From Pseudomonas sp. B21-040 (GTDB lineage Bacteria; Pseudomonadota; Gammaproteobacteria; Pseudomonadales; Pseudomonadaceae): DNA of 64,000 nucleotides. A program made the translations under genes and the position numbers. The notes beneath the pieces are model-generated. The model did not search any database and was not told where the DNA came from. It saw only the letters and a program-made list of their open reading frames with translations. The DNA is taken from positions 5,945,501 through 6,009,500 of the forward strand of contig NZ_CP087176.1 of assembly GCF_024748695.1 (NCBI RefSeq), read 5' to 3'. Below, piece by piece: positions 46,972-63,442 of this stretch. Within the stretch, counting starts at the first letter, position 1. Every line of letters starts with the position of its first letter.

Positions 46972-46976
46972 CCCAA

Positions 46977-47007
46977 TAAAAAAGCCCCCGCTAAGCGGAG
47001 GCTTTTT
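46977..47007 (-). terminator. Terminator of the str operon after tufA
   Basis: Minus strand aaaaagcctccgct (47007-46994) pairs with agcgggggcttttt (46991-46978 region) with one mismatch, ending in six U residues. It separates tufA from the S10 operon promoter. Confidence 0.9.
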
Positions 47008-47036
47008 CAACTCATCAAGCCGACTCTAAAAGAGAC

Positions 47037-48230
47037 TTACTCGATGATTTTGGCTACGACGCCAGCGCCGACGGTACGACCGCCTTCACGGATAGCGAAA
47101 CGCAGACCATCTTCCATCGCGATGGTTTTGATCAGGGTAACAGTCATCTGAATGTTGTCACCTGGCATTACCATTTCAACGCCTTCTGGCAGCTCGCAGT
47201 TACCAGTCACGTCAGTAGTACGGAAGTAGAACTGTGGACGGTAGCCTTTGAAGAACGGAGTATGACGACCGCCTTCTTCCTTGCTCAGAACATAAACTTC
47301 TGCGGTGAACTTGGTGTGCGGCTTAACCGAACCCGGCTTAACCAGAACCTGACCACGCTCAACGTCGTCACGCTTGGTGCCACGCAGCAGAACGCCGCAG
47401 TTCTCGCCAGCACGACCTTCGTCGAGCAGTTTGCGGAACATTTCAACGCCGGTGCAAGTGGTGACGGTAGTGTCACGCAGACCAACGATTTCCAGCGGAT
47501 CCTGAACGCGAACGATACCGCGCTCGATACGACCAGTCACAACAGTACCGCGACCGGAGATCGAGAATACGTCTTCGATTGGCATCAGGAACGGCTTGTC
47601 GGTCAGACGAACTGGTTCTGGGATGTAGCTGTCCAGAGTTTCAACCAGTTTACGAACGGCAGTGGTGCCCATTTCGTTGTCGTCTTTGCCTTCCAGCGCC
47701 ATACGAGCCGAACCGATGATGATTGGAGTGTCATCGCCCGGGAAGTCGTAGGTGGACAGCAGGTCGCGAACTTCCATCTCAACCAGTTCCAGCAGTTCAG
47801 CGTCGTCTACCAGGTCAGCCTTGTTCAGGAAAACCACGATGTACGGAACGCCTACCTGACGAGACAGCAGGATGTGCTCACGGGTTTGCGGCATCGGACC
47901 ATCAGCGGCCGAGCAAACCAGGATAGCGCCGTCCATTTGAGCAGCACCGGTGATCATGTTCTTCACATAGTCAGCGTGACCTGGGCAGTCAACGTGAGCG
48001 TAGTGACGGATCTTCGAGTTGTACTCAACGTGCGCGGTGTTGATGGTGATACCGCGAGCTTTTTCTTCTGGCGCGCTGTCGATCTTATCGAAATCAACGA
48101 TAGCCGAACCGAAAACCTCGGAGCAAACACGAGTCAGAGCAGCAGTCAGAGTGGTTTTACCGTGGTCAACGTGACCAATGGTACCAACGTTGACGTGCGG
48201 TAGGGAACGATCAAATTTTTCTTTAGCCAC
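47037..48230 (-). CDS. tufA: Elongation factor Tu, first copy
   Basis: A 397-residue GTPase that delivers aminoacyl-tRNA. G1 is [14 protein letters not shown] (residues 19-32), then [20 protein letters not shown] and NKADLVDD, followed by domains 2 and 3 ending AGVVAKIIE. It follows fusA by 30 bases, as last gene of the str operon. The 3' 399 bases differ from the second tuf copy at 63602-64000 at a single silent position (47121). Confidence 0.99.
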   Translation of the reverse strand: MAKEKFDRSLPHVNVGTIGHVDHGKTTLTAALTRVCSEVFGSAIVDFDKIDSAPEEKARGITINTAHVEYNSKIRHYAHVDCPGHADYVKNMITGAAQMDGAILVCSAADGPMPQTREHILLSRQVGVPYIVVFLNKADLVDDAELLELVEMEVRDLLSTYDFPGDDTPIIIGSARMALEGKDDNEMGTTAVRKLVETLDSYIPEPVRLTDKPFLMPIEDVFSISGRGTVVTGRIERGIVRVQDPLEIVGLRDTTVTTCTGVEMFRKLLDEGRAGENCGVLLRGTKRDDVERGQVLVKPGSVKPHTKFTAEVYVLSKEEGGRHTPFFKGYRPQFYFRTTDVTGNCELPEGVEMVMPGDNIQMTVTLIKTIAMEDGLRFAIREGGRTVGAGVVAKIIE

Positions 48231-48260
48231 GACAATTAACTCCTTGCCTAAAGGACTGAA

Positions 48261-50366
48261 TCAGCCTTGTTTTTTGGTAACGGTTTCGACGATGTGCGAC
48301 GGAGCCGTATTGTATTTTTTGAATTCCATAGAGTAGCTTGCGCGACCCTGGGACATGGAACGAACATCGGTCGCATAACCGAACATCTCGCCCAACGGAA
48401 CTTCGGCGCGAATTACCTTGCCGGAGACCGTGTCTTCCATACCCAAAATCATGCCGCGACGACGGTTAAGGTCGCCCATCACGTCACCCATATAGTCTTC
48501 AGGCGTAACAACCTCTACCGCCATGATCGGCTCAAGCAACTCACCACCGCCCTTCTGGGCCAGTTGCTTGGTCGCCATGGAAGCAGCCACTTTAAACGCC
48601 ATCTCGTTGGAGTCGACGTCGTGGTAAGAACCATCAAACACGGTAGCCTTCAGGCCGATCAGCGGATAGCCGGCAACAACGCCGTTCTTCATCTGCTCTT
48701 CGATACCCTTCTGGATCGCCGGGATGTATTCCTTAGGAACCACACCACCCACGACTTCGTTCACGAATTGCAGACCTTCCTGACCTTCGTCAGCAGGAGC
48801 AAAACGAATCCAGCAATGGCCGAACTGGCCACGACCGCCGGATTGACGAACGAATTTGCCTTCGATTTCACAGTTCTTCGTGATGCGCTCACGATAGGAA
48901 ACCTGAGGCTTACCAATGTTGGCTTCGACGTTGAACTCACGGCGCATCCGGTCAACCAGGATGTCCAGGTGCAGTTCGCCCATGCCAGAGATGATCGTTT
49001 GACCAGTCTCTTCATCGGTTTTGACGCGGAAAGACGGATCTTCCTGAGCAAGCTTGCCCAGAGCGATACCCATTTTTTCCTGGTCATCCTTGGTCTTAGG
49101 CTCTACGGCAACCGAAATAACCGGCTCCGGGAAGTCCATGCGAACCAGGATGATTGGCTTGTCAGCGTTGCACAAAGTCTCACCAGTGGTGACGTCCTTC
49201 ATGCCGATCAAGGCCGCGATGTCACCAGCGCGCACTTCCTTGATTTCTTCACGGGCGTTTGCGTGCATTTGCACCATACGACCCACGCGCTCTTTCTTGC
49301 CTTTAACCGAGTTGATCACGCCGTCGCCGGAGGCCAACACGCCCGAGTAAACTCGAACAAAGGTCAAGGTACCCACGAATGGGTCGGTAGCGATCTTGAA
49401 CGCCAGAGCCGAGAACGGCTCGCTGTCGTCTGCGTGACGCTCCATTTCCCGAGTCTCGTCATCCGGGTCAGTACCCTTGATGGCAGGAATGTCGGTAGGA
49501 GCCGGCAGGTAGTCGATAACGGCGTCGAGAACCAGGGGAACACCCTTGTTCTTGAAGGAAGAACCGCAAACAGCCAGAACGATCTCACCAGCGATAGTAC
49601 GCTGACGCAGAGCGGCCTTGATTTCCGCGTTGGTGAGTTCTTCACCTTCGAGGTACTTGTTCATCAGCTCTTCGCTGGCTTCGGCTGCAGCTTCAATCAT
49701 GTTGCCGCGCCACTCGTTAGCCAGTTCCTGCAGTTCAGCAGGGATTGGCTCGCGACGCGGAGTCATGCCTTTGTCAGCGTCATTCCAGTAAACAGCTTCC
49801 ATGGACATCAGATCGATCTGACCCTGGAAGTTGTCTTCGGAACCGATGGCCAACTGGATTGGCACCGGAGTGTGACCCAGACGCTGCTTGATCTGACCGA
49901 TCACGCGCAGGAAGTTCGCACCAGCACGGTCCATCTTGTTTACGTAAACAAGACGTGGAACGCCGTACTTGTTGGCTTGACGCCATACGGTTTCCGACTG
50001 AGGCTCAACACCCGAGGTGCCGCAGAACACAACTACCGCGCCGTCGAGAACACGCAGGGAACGCTCAACTTCAATAGTGAAGTCAACGTGGCCCGGGGTG
50101 TCGATGACGTTAAAGCGGTATTGGTCCTTGTGCTGCTTCTCGGAACCCTGCCAGAACGCGGTAATAGCAGCAGAAGTAATGGTAATACCACGCTCCTGCT
50201 CCTGAACCATCCAGTCGGTGGTCGCGGCGCCGTCATGCACCTCGCCCATCTTGTGGCTTTTGCCAGTGTAAAAAAGGACGCGCTCGGTGGTGGTGGTCTT
50301 ACCAGCATCCACGTGAGCAACGATACCAATGTTACGGTAGCGGTTAATCGGTGTAGTACGAGCCAT
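48261..50366 (-). CDS. fusA: Elongation factor G
   Basis: A 701-residue translocase. The GTPase domain has [39 protein letters not shown] and [10 protein letters not shown]. Domains II-V follow, with the domain IV tip near [20 protein letters not shown] and [20 protein letters not shown]. It is the str-operon copy, 30 bases after rpsG; Pseudomonas often has a second fusA elsewhere. No odd features were seen. Confidence 0.99.
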   Translation of the reverse strand: MARTTPINRYRNIGIVAHVDAGKTTTTERVLFYTGKSHKMGEVHDGAATTDWMVQEQERGITITSAAITAFWQGSEKQHKDQYRFNVIDTPGHVDFTIEVERSLRVLDGAVVVFCGTSGVEPQSETVWRQANKYGVPRLVYVNKMDRAGANFLRVIGQIKQRLGHTPVPIQLAIGSEDNFQGQIDLMSMEAVYWNDADKGMTPRREPIPAELQELANEWRGNMIEAAAEASEELMNKYLEGEELTNAEIKAALRQRTIAGEIVLAVCGSSFKNKGVPLVLDAVIDYLPAPTDIPAIKGTDPDDETREMERHADDSEPFSALAFKIATDPFVGTLTFVRVYSGVLASGDGVINSVKGKKERVGRMVQMHANAREEIKEVRAGDIAALIGMKDVTTGETLCNADKPIILVRMDFPEPVISVAVEPKTKDDQEKMGIALGKLAQEDPSFRVKTDEETGQTIISGMGELHLDILVDRMRREFNVEANIGKPQVSYRERITKNCEIEGKFVRQSGGRGQFGHCWIRFAPADEGQEGLQFVNEVVGGVVPKEYIPAIQKGIEEQMKNGVVAGYPLIGLKATVFDGSYHDVDSNEMAFKVAASMATKQLAQKGGGELLEPIMAVEVVTPEDYMGDVMGDLNRRRGMILGMEDTVSGKVIRAEVPLGEMFGYATDVRSMSQGRASYSMEFKKYNTAPSHIVETVTKKQG

Positions 50367-50396
50367 AAAGCCCTCGCAAAATTAGTGACGCTAAAA

Positions 50397-50985
<589 letters not shown>

Positions 50986-51357
50986 CTACTTAGGCTTCTT
51001 GGTACCGTACTTCGAACGACCCTGGTTACGACCTTTAACGCCGGAAGTATCCAAAGAACCGCGCACGGTGTGGTAACGAACACCTGGCAAGTCTTTTACA
51101 CGACCGCCGCGGATCAGTACCACGCTGTGCTCTTGCAGGTTGTGGCCTTCACCGCCGATGTACGAGGAAACCTCGAAACCGTTGGTCAGGCGCACACGGC
51201 ATACTTTACGCAGTGCCGAGTTAGGTTTTTTCGGCGTGGTGGTATACACACGGGTGCATACGCCACGACGTTGCGGGCAGTTCTGCAGCGCAGGCACGTC
51301 GGATTTCTCGACGATACGCTTACGCGGCTGACGTACCAGCTGGTTGATAGTTGCCAT
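50986..51357 (-). CDS. rpsL: 30S ribosomal protein S12
   Basis: A 123-residue decoding-centre protein ([20 protein letters not shown]). The conserved loops [18 protein letters not shown] and [17 protein letters not shown] carry Lys residues whose changes give streptomycin resistance; both loops are wild type. The Asp in VKDLPG is the one methylthiolated by RimO, a reaction helped by YcaO, whose fused homologue is encoded at 23.6 kb. It leads the str operon behind a strong promoter. Confidence 0.99.
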   Translation of the reverse strand: MATINQLVRQPRKRIVEKSDVPALQNCPQRRGVCTRVYTTTPKKPNSALRKVCRVRLTNGFEVSSYIGGEGHNLQEHSVVLIRGGRVKDLPGVRYHTVRGSLDTSGVKGRNQGRSKYGTKKPK

Positions 51358-51448
51358 CTACTAGCTCCACTGTTGTCTTGCGACGCTATTGTCTTGCAAG
51401 AAAAGCAAAATGGCAGGAACGAATTCCCGCCAAATTTAGGGGTACAAG

Positions 51449-51477
51449 AGTCTAAAGAGGATCTTGCCCCCAGTCAA
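51449..51477 (-). promoter_or_regulatory. Sigma-70 promoter of the str operon (rpsL)
   Basis: Minus strand ttgact (51477-51472) and tagact (51454-51449) with a 17-base spacer. Transcription should start near 51442, giving a leader of about 85 bases. It lies in the 216-base gap after rpoC. Confidence 0.75.
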
Positions 51478-51500
51478 GGCAAGGCCCCGACCTCCCCGCC

Positions 51501-51536
51501 CATCGAACCTCGACAAATTGTCTCGATTCGATGAAC
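51501..51536. repeat. Imperfect inverted repeat between rpoC and rpsL
   Basis: catcgaacctcgacaa (51501-51516) faces a near-complementary ttgtctcgattcgatg (51519-51534). The centre gacaaattgtc is a perfect dyad of 11 bases. It lies 40 bases after the rpoC stop, upstream of the rpsL promoter, and has no U tract. It may stop or trim the rpoBC transcript or bind a protein. Confidence 0.5.
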
Positions 51537-51573
51537 GGAGCGGCCAGGGCCTTACGCTCATTTATCGCAGAAC

Positions 51574-54500
51574 TCAGTTACCGCTCGAGTTCAGCGCTTC
51601 GGTCAGTGCAGCTTCCACTTCACTGGCGCTTACGCGCAACGGTTTGTCAGCATCACGACGGCGCTTACGCTCGCTGTGATAAGCCAGACCGGTACCCGCC
51701 GGGATCAGACGACCCACGACTACGTTTTCTTTCAGGCCGCGCAGGTAATCGCGCTTGCCGGTGACTGCCGCTTCGGTCAGTACTCGAGTGGTTTCCTGGA
51801 AGGAAGCCGCCGAGATGAACGATTCGGTGGACAACGACGCCTTGGTGATACCCAACAGTACGCGAGTGAACTTGGAAACGAATTTCTCGTCGCCAGCCAG
51901 ACGCTCGTTCTCTACCAGAACATGAGTCAATTCCATCTGGTCGCCCTTGATGAAACTGGAATCGCCGGATTCAGCGATTTCAACTTTACGCAGCATCTGA
52001 CGCAGGATGGTCTCGATGTGCTTGTCGTTGATCTTCACGCCTTGCAGACGGTAAACATCCTGGATCTCGTTCACGATGTACTTGGCCAGCGCACTCACAC
52101 CCAGCAGACGCAGGATGTCGTGTGGATCGCTCGGGCCGTCGGAGATAACTTCGCCGCGGTTTACCTGTTCGCCTTCGAAGACGTTCAGGTGACGCCACTT
52201 CGGAATCAGCTCTTCGTACGGATCGCTACCGTCGTTCGGGGTAATGACCAGACGGCGCTTGCCTTTGGTCTCTTTACCGAACGCGATGGTGCCGCTGACT
52301 TCAGCCAGAATCGAGGCTTCTTTCGGACGACGAGCTTCGAACAAGTCGGCAACACGCGGCAGACCACCGGTGATGTCACGGGTCTTCGAAGTCTCTTGCG
52401 GAATACGAGCGATAACGTCACCGATCGCGATTTTCGCACCGTCCGCTACACCGACCAAGGCGTTAGCAGGCAGGAAGTACTGAGCAATTACGTCGGTACC
52501 CGGCAGCAAGAGATCCTTGCCGTTGTCATCAACCATCTTCACAGCAGGACGGATATCTTTACCGGCAGCTGGACGGTCTTTGGCGTCGAGTACTTCAATG
52601 TTGGTCATACCGGTCAATTCGTCAGTCTGACGCTTGATCGTGATGCCTTCTTCCATGCCCACGTAGGTCACGGTACCTTTCATTTCGGTAACGATTGGGT
52701 GAGTGTGCGGATCCCACTTGGCCACGATTGCGCCAGCGTCGACCTTGTCACCTTCTTTAACCGAAATCACAGCACCGTACGGCAGCTTGTAACGCTCACG
52801 CTCACGACCGAAGTCGTCAGCGATCGCCAGCTCACCGGAACGGGACACAGCAACCAGGCAACCATCCACTCGCTCAACGTGCTTCAGGTTATGCAGACGG
52901 ACGGTACCGCCATTCTTCACCTGAACGCTGTCAGCAGCGGAGGTCCGGCTTGCCGCACCACCGATGTGGAACGTACGCATGGTCAGCTGGGTACCTGGCT
53001 CACCAATGGACTGGGCAGCGATAACGCCGACCGCTTCACCGATGTTCACCTGGTGACCACGAGCCAAGTCACGGCCGTAGCACTTGGCGCAAATGCCATA
53101 GCGGGTTTCGCAGCTGATCGGCGAACGCACGATCACTTCGTCGATGCTGTTCAGCTCGATGAACTCGACCCACTTCTCGTCTACCAGCGTACCGGCAGGA
53201 ACGATAACTTCTTCAGTACCCGGCTTGAACACGTCACGGGCAATGACACGACCCAATACGCGCTCACCCAGCGGCTCAACAACGTCACCGCCTTCAATGT
53301 GCGGAGTCATTACCAGGCCATGCTCGGTGCCGCAGTCGATCTCGGTCACAACCAGATCCTGCGCTACGTCTACCAGACGACGAGTCAGGTAACCGGAGTT
53401 CGCAGTTTTCAACGCGGTATCCGCCAAACCTTTACGAGCACCGTGAGTGGAGATGAAGTACTGGAGTACGCTCAAACCTTCACGGAAGTTCGCAGTAATC
53501 GGCGTTTCAATGATGGAGCCATCCGGCTTGGCCATCAGGCCACGCATACCGGCGAGCTGACGGATCTGCGCAGCAGAACCCCGTGCGCCCGAGTCGGCCA
53601 TCATGTACATCGAGTTGAACGATTCCTGGTCGACTTCGACACCATGACGGTCGATGACTTTCTCTTTCGAGAGGTTGGCCATCATCGCCTTGGAAACTTC
53701 GTCGTTCGCCTTGGACCAAAGGTCGATCACTTTGTTGTACTTCTCGCCCTGGGTTACCAGGCCGGAGGCGTACTGACTTTCGATCTCTTTCACTTCATCG
53801 GTAGCTGCACTGATGATGCGGGCTTTCTCATCCGGGATAACGAAGTCGTTTACACCGATGGAAACGCCGGAAATGGTCGAGTAAGCAAAACCGGTGTACA
53901 TCAACTGGTCGGCGAAGATCACGGTCTCTTTCAAACCAACCACGCGGTAGCACTGGTTGATCAGCTTGGAGATCGCCTTTTTCTTCATCGGCAGGTTGAC
54001 GACGTCGTACGACAGACCTTTTGGCACAACCTGGAACAACAGCGCACGACCGACAGTAGTGTCGACGATACGGGTGTTGCTCACGCTGCCACCATCACGG
54101 TCGTTGACGGTTTCGTTGATCCGCACTTTGACCTTGGCGTGCAGTGCGGCTTCGCCGGCACGGAACACACGGTCAACTTCTTGCAGATCCGCGAACACAC
54201 GACCTTCGCCCTTGGCGTTGATCGCTTCACGAGTCATGTAGTACAGACCCAATACAACGTCCTGCGACGGAACGATGATTGGCTCACCGTTGGCTGGCGA
54301 CAGAATGTTGTTGGTCGACATCATCAACGCGCGCGCTTCCAACTGGGCTTCCAGTGTCAGCGGTACGTGCACGGCCATTTGGTCGCCGTCGAAGTCGGCG
54401 TTGTACGCGGCGCAGACCAGCGGGTGCAGCTGGATAGCCTTACCTTCGATCAGTACCGGTTCAAACGCCTGGATACCCAGACGGTGAAGGGTCGGTGCAC

Positions 54501-55773
54501 GGTTGAGGAGTACCGGGTGTTCGCGAATCACTTCAGCGAGAACGTCCCAAACTTCCGGCAGCTCGCGCTCGACCATCTTCTTGGCAGCCTTGATGGTGGT
54601 CGCGAGACCACGCATTTCCAGCTTGCCGAAAATGAACGGCTTGAACAGCTCGAGAGCCATTTTCTTCGGCAGACCGCACTGGTGCAGACGCAGGGTCGGA
54701 CCTACGGTAATTACCGAACGACCGGAGTAGTCAACACGCTTACCGAGCAAGTTCTGACGGAAACGACCTTGCTTACCCTTGATCATGTCAGCCAGGGATT
54801 TCAGAGGACGCTTGTTGGAACCGGTGATAGCGCGGCCACGACGACCGTTGTCGAGCAGTGCGTCGACGGCTTCCTGCAACATACGCTTTTCGTTGCGCAC
54901 GATGATGTCCGGAGCGGACAGATCAAGCAGGCGCTTCAAGCGGTTGTTACGGTTGATCACTCGACGATACAGATCGTTGAGATCGGAAGTCGCGAAGCGA
55001 CCGCCATCCAGCGGGACCAGTGGACGCAGATCTGGCGGCAGAACCGGCAGAACGGTCAGCACCATCCATTCTGGAAGGTTGCCGGAACCCTGGAAGGCTT
55101 CCATCAACTTCAGACGCTTGGACAGCTTCTTGATTTTGGTTTCGGAGTTGGTTTGCGGAATTTCTTCACGCAGACGGCCAATCTCGTGTTCCAGGTCGAT
55201 AGCGTGCAGCAGTTCACGGACAGCTTCGGCACCCATGCGGGCATCGAAATCGTCGCCGAACTCTTCCAGCGCTTCGAAGTACTGCTCATCGTTCAGCAGC
55301 TGACCCTTTTCAAGGGTGGTCATGCCTGGATCGATAACGACATAGCTCTCGAAGTAGAGAACGCGTTCGATATCACGCAGGGTCATGTCCATCAGCAAAC
55401 CGATACGCGACGGCAGCGATTTCAGGAACCAGATGTGGGCAACTGGCGAGGCCAGTTCGATGTGCGCCATGCGCTCACGACGAACTTTAGCCAGCGCGAC
55501 TTCAACGCCGCACTTCTCGCAGATCACACCGCGGTGCTTCAAGCGCTTGTACTTACCGCACAGGCACTCGTAATCCTTTACCGGGCCAAAGATTTTGGCG
55601 CAGAACAGGCCGTCACGCTCAGGTTTGAACGTACGGTAGTTGATGGTTTCCGGCTTTTTAACTTCACCGAACGACCACGAACGGATCATCTCAGGCGATG
55701 CCAATCCAATACGGATGGCGTCGAACTCTTCGACTTGACCCTGGTTTTTCAGCAAATTCAGTAGGTCTTTCAA
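51574..55773 (-). CDS. rpoC: RNA polymerase beta prime subunit
   Basis: A 1399-residue subunit. The first zinc site is [20 protein letters not shown], the catalytic Mg motif is [12 protein letters not shown], the second zinc site lies in [16 protein letters not shown], and the trigger-loop region is [20 protein letters not shown]. Translation appears to start at TTG 55771-55773: AGGAGG lies seven bases upstream and the protein then begins [20 protein letters not shown] as in other pseudomonads. It follows rpoB by 64 bases. Confidence 0.98.
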   Translation of the reverse strand: MKDLLNLLKNQGQVEEFDAIRIGLASPEMIRSWSFGEVKKPETINYRTFKPERDGLFCAKIFGPVKDYECLCGKYKRLKHRGVICEKCGVEVALAKVRRERMAHIELASPVAHIWFLKSLPSRIGLLMDMTLRDIERVLYFESYVVIDPGMTTLEKGQLLNDEQYFEALEEFGDDFDARMGAEAVRELLHAIDLEHEIGRLREEIPQTNSETKIKKLSKRLKLMEAFQGSGNLPEWMVLTVLPVLPPDLRPLVPLDGGRFATSDLNDLYRRVINRNNRLKRLLDLSAPDIIVRNEKRMLQEAVDALLDNGRRGRAITGSNKRPLKSLADMIKGKQGRFRQNLLGKRVDYSGRSVITVGPTLRLHQCGLPKKMALELFKPFIFGKLEMRGLATTIKAAKKMVERELPEVWDVLAEVIREHPVLLNRAPTLHRLGIQAFEPVLIEGKAIQLHPLVCAAYNADFDGDQMAVHVPLTLEAQLEARALMMSTNNILSPANGEPIIVPSQDVVLGLYYMTREAINAKGEGRVFADLQEVDRVFRAGEAALHAKVKVRINETVNDRDGGSVSNTRIVDTTVGRALLFQVVPKGLSYDVVNLPMKKKAISKLINQCYRVVGLKETVIFADQLMYTGFAYSTISGVSIGVNDFVIPDEKARIISAATDEVKEIESQYASGLVTQGEKYNKVIDLWSKANDEVSKAMMANLSKEKVIDRHGVEVDQESFNSMYMMADSGARGSAAQIRQLAGMRGLMAKPDGSIIETPITANFREGLSVLQYFISTHGARKGLADTALKTANSGYLTRRLVDVAQDLVVTEIDCGTEHGLVMTPHIEGGDVVEPLGERVLGRVIARDVFKPGTEEVIVPAGTLVDEKWVEFIELNSIDEVIVRSPISCETRYGICAKCYGRDLARGHQVNIGEAVGVIAAQSIGEPGTQLTMRTFHIGGAASRTSAADSVQVKNGGTVRLHNLKHVERVDGCLVAVSRSGELAIADDFGRERERYKLPYGAVISVKEGDKVDAGAIVAKWDPHTHPIVTEMKGTVTYVGMEEGITIKRQTDELTGMTNIEVLDAKDRPAAGKDIRPAVKMVDDNGKDLLLPGTDVIAQYFLPANALVGVADGAKIAIGDVIARIPQETSKTRDITGGLPRVADLFEARRPKEASILAEVSGTIAFGKETKGKRRLVITPNDGSDPYEELIPKWRHLNVFEGEQVNRGEVISDGPSDPHDILRLLGVSALAKYIVNEIQDVYRLQGVKINDKHIETILRQMLRKVEIAESGDSSFIKGDQMELTHVLVENERLAGDEKFVSKFTRVLLGITKASLSTESFISAASFQETTRVLTEAAVTGKRDYLRGLKENVVVGRLIPAGTGLAYHSERKRRRDADKPLRVSASEVEAALTEALNSSGN

Positions 55774-55837
55774 GGCCTTTCCTCCTGGCGGAGCAGAGAG
55801 CGGGCAATCCTGCCCCGCTCTCGATTCGCGTCACGTG

Positions 55838-59911
<4,074 letters not shown>

Positions 59912-60056
59912 CAGCGTTCCCCAGCTTGGTCACCTGCTTGTTTGGCCCCTCCCGACGGGAGCAGCCAGAAAATCGTGCAAACCCCATGGTTTGCGCCACC
60001 ACATCGGGTGGTTACAGCTCGTTATCAACACCGACCCAGTCGGCTGCCAATAACGG

Positions 60057-60085
60057 AAAAAGGCCGGTGGCAAGAGCCACCAGCC
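60057..60085 (-). terminator. Attenuator between rplL and rpoB
   Basis: Minus strand ggctggtggc (60085-60076) pairs with gccaccggcc (60071-60062) around ucuu, followed by five U residues. It lies in the 220-base rplL-rpoB gap. Partial read-through here would lower rpoBC relative to L7/L12. Confidence 0.85.
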
Positions 60086-60131
60086 ATCAGCCTTTCGCTT
60101 TACGCTTGGGCTGGAGGAGCAAAGTCGATGC

Positions 60132-60497
60132 TTACTTCAGCTCGACTTTAGCGCCTGCTTCTTCCAGAGTAGCTTTGGCTTTGTCAGCTGCGTCTTTCGA
60201 AACAGCTTCCAGAACCATGGCAGGAGCGCCGTCAACTACAGCCTTGGCTTCTTTCAGGCCCAGACCGGTCAGTTCACGTACTGCCTTGATCACGTTAACT
60301 TTCTTCTCGCCAGCTTCGGTCAGCATGACGTTGAATTCAGTTTGCTCTTCAACAACAGCGGCAGCAGCAGCTGGACCAGCCGATGCAGCAGCAGCGGTAA
60401 CACCGAATTTTTCTTCGAAAGCTTTGATCAGCTCAACAACTTCCATTACGGACATGTTGCTAACTGCTTCAAGGATATCGTTCTGAGAGATAGACAT
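60132..60497 (-). CDS. rplL: 50S ribosomal protein L7/L12
   Basis: A 121-residue stalk protein. The N-terminal dimer domain is [20 protein letters not shown], an Ala-rich hinge (near 38-50) follows, and the factor-binding C-terminal domain includes [20 protein letters not shown]. It lies 75 bases after rplJ, with the attenuator downstream. Confidence 0.99.
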   Translation of the reverse strand: MSISQNDILEAVSNMSVMEVVELIKAFEEKFGVTAAAASAGPAAAAAVVEEQTEFNVMLTEAGEKKVNVIKAVRELTGLGLKEAKAVVDGAPAMVLEAVSKDAADKAKATLEEAGAKVELK

Positions 60498-60572
60498 GAA
60501 TCTAATTCCTGATATTGGGGACGGCCTACGCGACCATCGAAATAAACAAAAAACGCGAGAAGGAGACGAGCC

Positions 60573-61073
60573 TTAGGCTGCAGCTGCTTCTTTTTGGTCG
60601 CGAACTGCCGCCAGAGTACGAGCCAATTTGCTGGTAGCGCCTTGAATCACGCTCATCAGCTGAGAAATTGCTTCGTCACGGGTCGGCAGGGTTGCCAGTA
60701 CGTCGATCTGATTAGCTGCGAGGAACTTGCCCTCGAACGCAGCTGCCTTGATCTCGAACTTATCCTGACCTTTGGCGAACTCTTTGAAGATACGAGCAGC
60801 AGCGCCCGGATGTTCTTTGGAGAACGCAATCAAGGTCGGGCCGGTGAACACGTCGTTGAGAACACTGTATTCAGTGTCAGCAACAGCGCGCTTGAGCAGG
60901 GTGTTACGTACGACACGTACGTAAACGCCAGCTTCACGAGCCTCTTTACGGAGTCCGGTCATTGCGCCTACTGTTACGCCACGGGCATCAGCCACGACAG
61001 CGGACAGAGCGACTTTGGCAGCCTCGTTGACTTCAGCGACGATGGCCTTCTTGTCTTCGAGTTTAATTGCCAC
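60573..61073 (-). CDS. rplJ: 50S ribosomal protein L10
   Basis: A 166-residue stalk base protein ([20 protein letters not shown]) with [20 protein letters not shown] and the Ala-rich C-terminal helix [17 protein letters not shown] that anchors L7/L12 dimers. The start codon is GTG (61071-61073), with caggag seven to twelve bases upstream. L10 is expected to repress its own leader. Confidence 0.98.
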   Translation of the reverse strand: MAIKLEDKKAIVAEVNEAAKVALSAVVADARGVTVGAMTGLRKEAREAGVYVRVVRNTLLKRAVADTEYSVLNDVFTGPTLIAFSKEHPGAAARIFKEFAKGQDKFEIKAAAFEGKFLAANQIDVLATLPTRDEAISQLMSVIQGATSKLARTLAAVRDQKEAAAA

Positions 61074-61271
61074 GGGTTTAACTCCTGCTTGTTACCGTTT
61101 CATCCAACCGGAGTCGGATGTCGTTTTGGTGTCTGATTCGGTAAGGAACCGGGAGCACCATCTGCGTAGGCTTGAGGTTTAAGACTTGCGTCGCCTACGG
61201 TCTTGGATAGCCCCCGCCAGGCAGGGACCCCAATCTTTCAATTGACGCAATCGCTTGCGCCAACCTGTGTC
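61074..61271 (-). promoter_or_regulatory. rplJL leader region
   Basis: A 198-base gap between rplA and rplJ, in the place where E. coli and many other bacteria have the L10-(L12)4 binding leader. Minus strand segments ggcgcaagcgattgcgtc (near 61261-61244) and ccctgcctggcggggg (near 61228-61212) can fold, and aggcgacgcaag/cttgaggtt sections may pair further. No strong promoter was found. Confidence 0.4.
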
Positions 61272-61967
61272 TTACGCGTCGAGCGAGCTTTGGTCGATAA
61301 CCAGACCTGGGCCCATGGTAGTGCTCAGGGTAACGCGCTTGACGTAAATGCCTTTCGAAGAAGCTGGCTTGATACGCTTCAGATCAGCGATCAGGGCTTC
61401 AACGTTTTCCTTCAGCTTGACGGCGTCGAAGCCAATCTTGCCAACGGAAGTGTGGATGATGCCGTTTTTGTCGGTGCGATAACGAACCTGACCAGCCTTG
61501 GCGTTTTTAACCGCGGTAGCTACGTCTGGAGTTACGGTGCCAACTTTAGGGTTAGGCATCAGGCCGCGCGGGCCGAGGATCTGACCCAACTGACCAACAA
61601 CGCGCATTGCATCCGGGGATGCGATAACTACGTCATAGTTCAGGTCGCCGCCTTTCATTTCGGCAGCCAGGTCGTCCATACCTACACGGTCAGCGCCGGC
61701 AGCCAGAGCGGCCTCAGCAGCAGGACCCTGGGTGAACACAGCAACGCGAACGGTCTTGCCAGTGCCGTGTGGCAGCACAGTAGCGCTACGAACAACCTGG
61801 TCAGATTTACGCGGGTCAACGCCCAGGTTCACAGCAACGTCGAACGACTCGCTGAACTTGACAGTCGACAGCTCAGCCAGCAGGGCAGCAGCGTCTACAA
61901 AGTTGTAGGACTTGCCTGCTTCGATTTTGCCGGCGATAGCCTTTTGACGCTTGGTCAGCTTAGCCAT
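61272..61967 (-). CDS. rplA: 50S ribosomal protein L1
   Basis: A 231-residue protein ([20 protein letters not shown]) with [20 protein letters not shown] and [20 protein letters not shown]. It forms the mobile stalk that takes E-site tRNA and, in E. coli, represses the L11 operon. Its ATG shares one base with the rplK stop (TAATG), so the two are coupled. Confidence 0.99.
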   Translation of the reverse strand: MAKLTKRQKAIAGKIEAGKSYNFVDAAALLAELSTVKFSESFDVAVNLGVDPRKSDQVVRSATVLPHGTGKTVRVAVFTQGPAAEAALAAGADRVGMDDLAAEMKGGDLNYDVVIASPDAMRVVGQLGQILGPRGLMPNPKVGTVTPDVATAVKNAKAGQVRYRTDKNGIIHTSVGKIGFDAVKLKENVEALIADLKRIKPASSKGIYVKRVTLSTTMGPGLVIDQSSLDA

Positions 61968-62398
61968 TACACACCCTCCACGTTAAGGCCCATGCTACGA
62001 GCAGAACCGGCGATAGTACGCACGGCTGCTTCCATATCAGCTGCAGTCAGATCCGCGTTTTTGGTTTTCGCGATTTCTTCCAGCTGAGCACGGGTCACGG
62101 TGCCAACCTTAACGGTGTTCGGACGAGCGGAACCGCTAGTCAGACCAGCAGCCTTCTTCAGCAGAACCGAAGCAGGGGTGGACTTGGTTTCGAAAGTGAA
62201 GCTACGGTCGCTGTAGACAGTGATGATCACTGGAGTCGGCAGACCTGGCTCAAGACCCTGGGTACGGGCGTTGAAAGCCTTGCAGAATTCCATGATGTTC
62301 ACGCCGTGCTGACCCAAAGCAGGACCAACAGGTGGGCTTGGGTTAGCCTGAGCGGCCTTCACTTGCAGCTTGATGTAAGCGGTAATCTTCTTGGCCAT
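61967..62398 (-). CDS. rplK: 50S ribosomal protein L11
   Basis: A 143-residue protein from ATG 62396-62398 ([20 protein letters not shown]) with [20 protein letters not shown], the thiostrepton-binding N-terminal domain, and [10 protein letters not shown] at the end. A start four codons earlier is not family-like. It binds the GTPase-associated rRNA. It follows nusG after a 117-base gap with a hairpin. Confidence 0.99.
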   Translation of the reverse strand: MAKKITAYIKLQVKAAQANPSPPVGPALGQHGVNIMEFCKAFNARTQGLEPGLPTPVIITVYSDRSFTFETKSTPASVLLKKAAGLTSGSARPNTVKVGTVTRAQLEEIAKTKNADLTAADMEAAVRTIAGSARSMGLNVEGV

Positions 62399-62470
62399 GA
62401 GGCACTCCAATTACGGGTTCAAACGCCTCGAAAGGCTCCCCGGTTACTTGCGCGTTTATCCCAGTGACGA

Positions 62471-62500
62471 CAAAACCCCACAGCCTGGGGCTGCGGGGTT
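62471..62500 (-). terminator. Hairpin between nusG and rplK
   Basis: Minus strand aaccccgcagcc (62500-62489) pairs with ggctgtggggtt (62485-62474), with one G-U pair, around a three-base loop, then ttttg. It looks like a terminator or attenuator that separates secE-nusG from the L11 operon. Confidence 0.75.
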
Positions 62501-62515
62501 GGGATGCTTGATCAG

Positions 62516-63049
62516 CTAGACCTTTTCGACCTGGCTGAACTCTAGCTCTACCGGAGTAGAGCGACCGAAAATGAGCACCGCCACTTGGATCCGGCTCTTT
62601 TCGTAGTTAACCTCTTCAACCGTGCCGGTAAAATCGGCAAACGGCCCGTCATTGACACGTACTGACTCACCCGGCTCGAACAACGTCTTCGGCTTCGGCT
62701 TGTCGCTACCATCAGCAACACGACGCAGAATTGCTTCTGCCTCTTTATCTGTAATCGGTGCAGGCTTGTCAGCAGTACCGCCAATGAAGCCCATCACCCG
62801 AGGAGTGTCCTTGACCAAGTGCCAAGTACCCTCATTCATATCCATCTGCACCAGCACATAGCCAGGGAAGAACTTGCGTTCGCTTTTGCGCTTCTGGCCA
62901 TTACGCATTTCAACCACTTCTTCAGTGGGAACCAGAATTTCGCCGAAGCCATCTTCCATGCCAGCCAGCTTTACGCGCTCGACCAAAGAGCGCATGACAT
63001 GCTTCTCGTAACCGGAGTAAGCATGCACAACGTACCAACGCTTAGCCAC
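62516..63049 (-). CDS. nusG: Transcription elongation/antitermination factor NusG
   Basis: A 177-residue factor. The NGN domain ([20 protein letters not shown]) binds RNA polymerase, and the KOW domain near residues 125-177 ([20 protein letters not shown]) binds Rho or S10. It follows secE by 9 bases. Confidence 0.99.
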   Translation of the reverse strand: MAKRWYVVHAYSGYEKHVMRSLVERVKLAGMEDGFGEILVPTEEVVEMRNGQKRKSERKFFPGYVLVQMDMNEGTWHLVKDTPRVMGFIGGTADKPAPITDKEAEAILRRVADGSDKPKPKTLFEPGESVRVNDGPFADFTGTVEEVNYEKSRIQVAVLIFGRSTPVELEFSQVEKV

Positions 63050-63058
63050 GGGACACCC

Positions 63059-63427
63059 TTAGCCGACAATCAAGGAAACAAGCCAGCCGAGCAGGGAATC
63101 GAGCCCCCACAACAGCAACGCCATAACCAGTACAACAGCCACAACTATCAGCGTGGTCTGCGTGGTTTCTTGGCGAGTTGGCCATACGACTTTACGAATC
63201 TCGGTGCGAGCTTCCTTAACCAGTACAAAGAAAGACTTGCCCTTCACCGTCTGCAGGCCTACAAAGGCAGCTACAGCAGCAATGACAAGCAATGCGAGTA
63301 CGCGGTACAGGATCGGCGAAGCAGAGTAATACTGATTGCCAACAACGCCAACAACCACCAAGGCGACTACTACAAGCCACTTAAGTAGATCGAAGCGAGA
63401 GCCTTGAGCTTCAGCTTTAGGAGTCAT
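63059..63427 (-). CDS. secE: Protein translocase subunit SecE
   Basis: A 122-residue protein with three transmembrane helices (LLKWLVVVALVVVGVVGN, YRVLALLVIAAVAAFVG, and the C-terminal TTLIVVAVVLVMALLLWGLD). The conserved amphipathic helix EARTEIRKVVWPTRQE precedes the last span. It clamps SecY. It starts 46 bases after the tRNA-Trp end. Confidence 0.98.
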   Translation of the reverse strand: MTPKAEAQGSRFDLLKWLVVVALVVVGVVGNQYYSASPILYRVLALLVIAAVAAFVGLQTVKGKSFFVLVKEARTEIRKVVWPTRQETTQTTLIVVAVVLVMALLLWGLDSLLGWLVSLIVG

Positions 63428-63442
63428 CTATGAAGATCCTGT

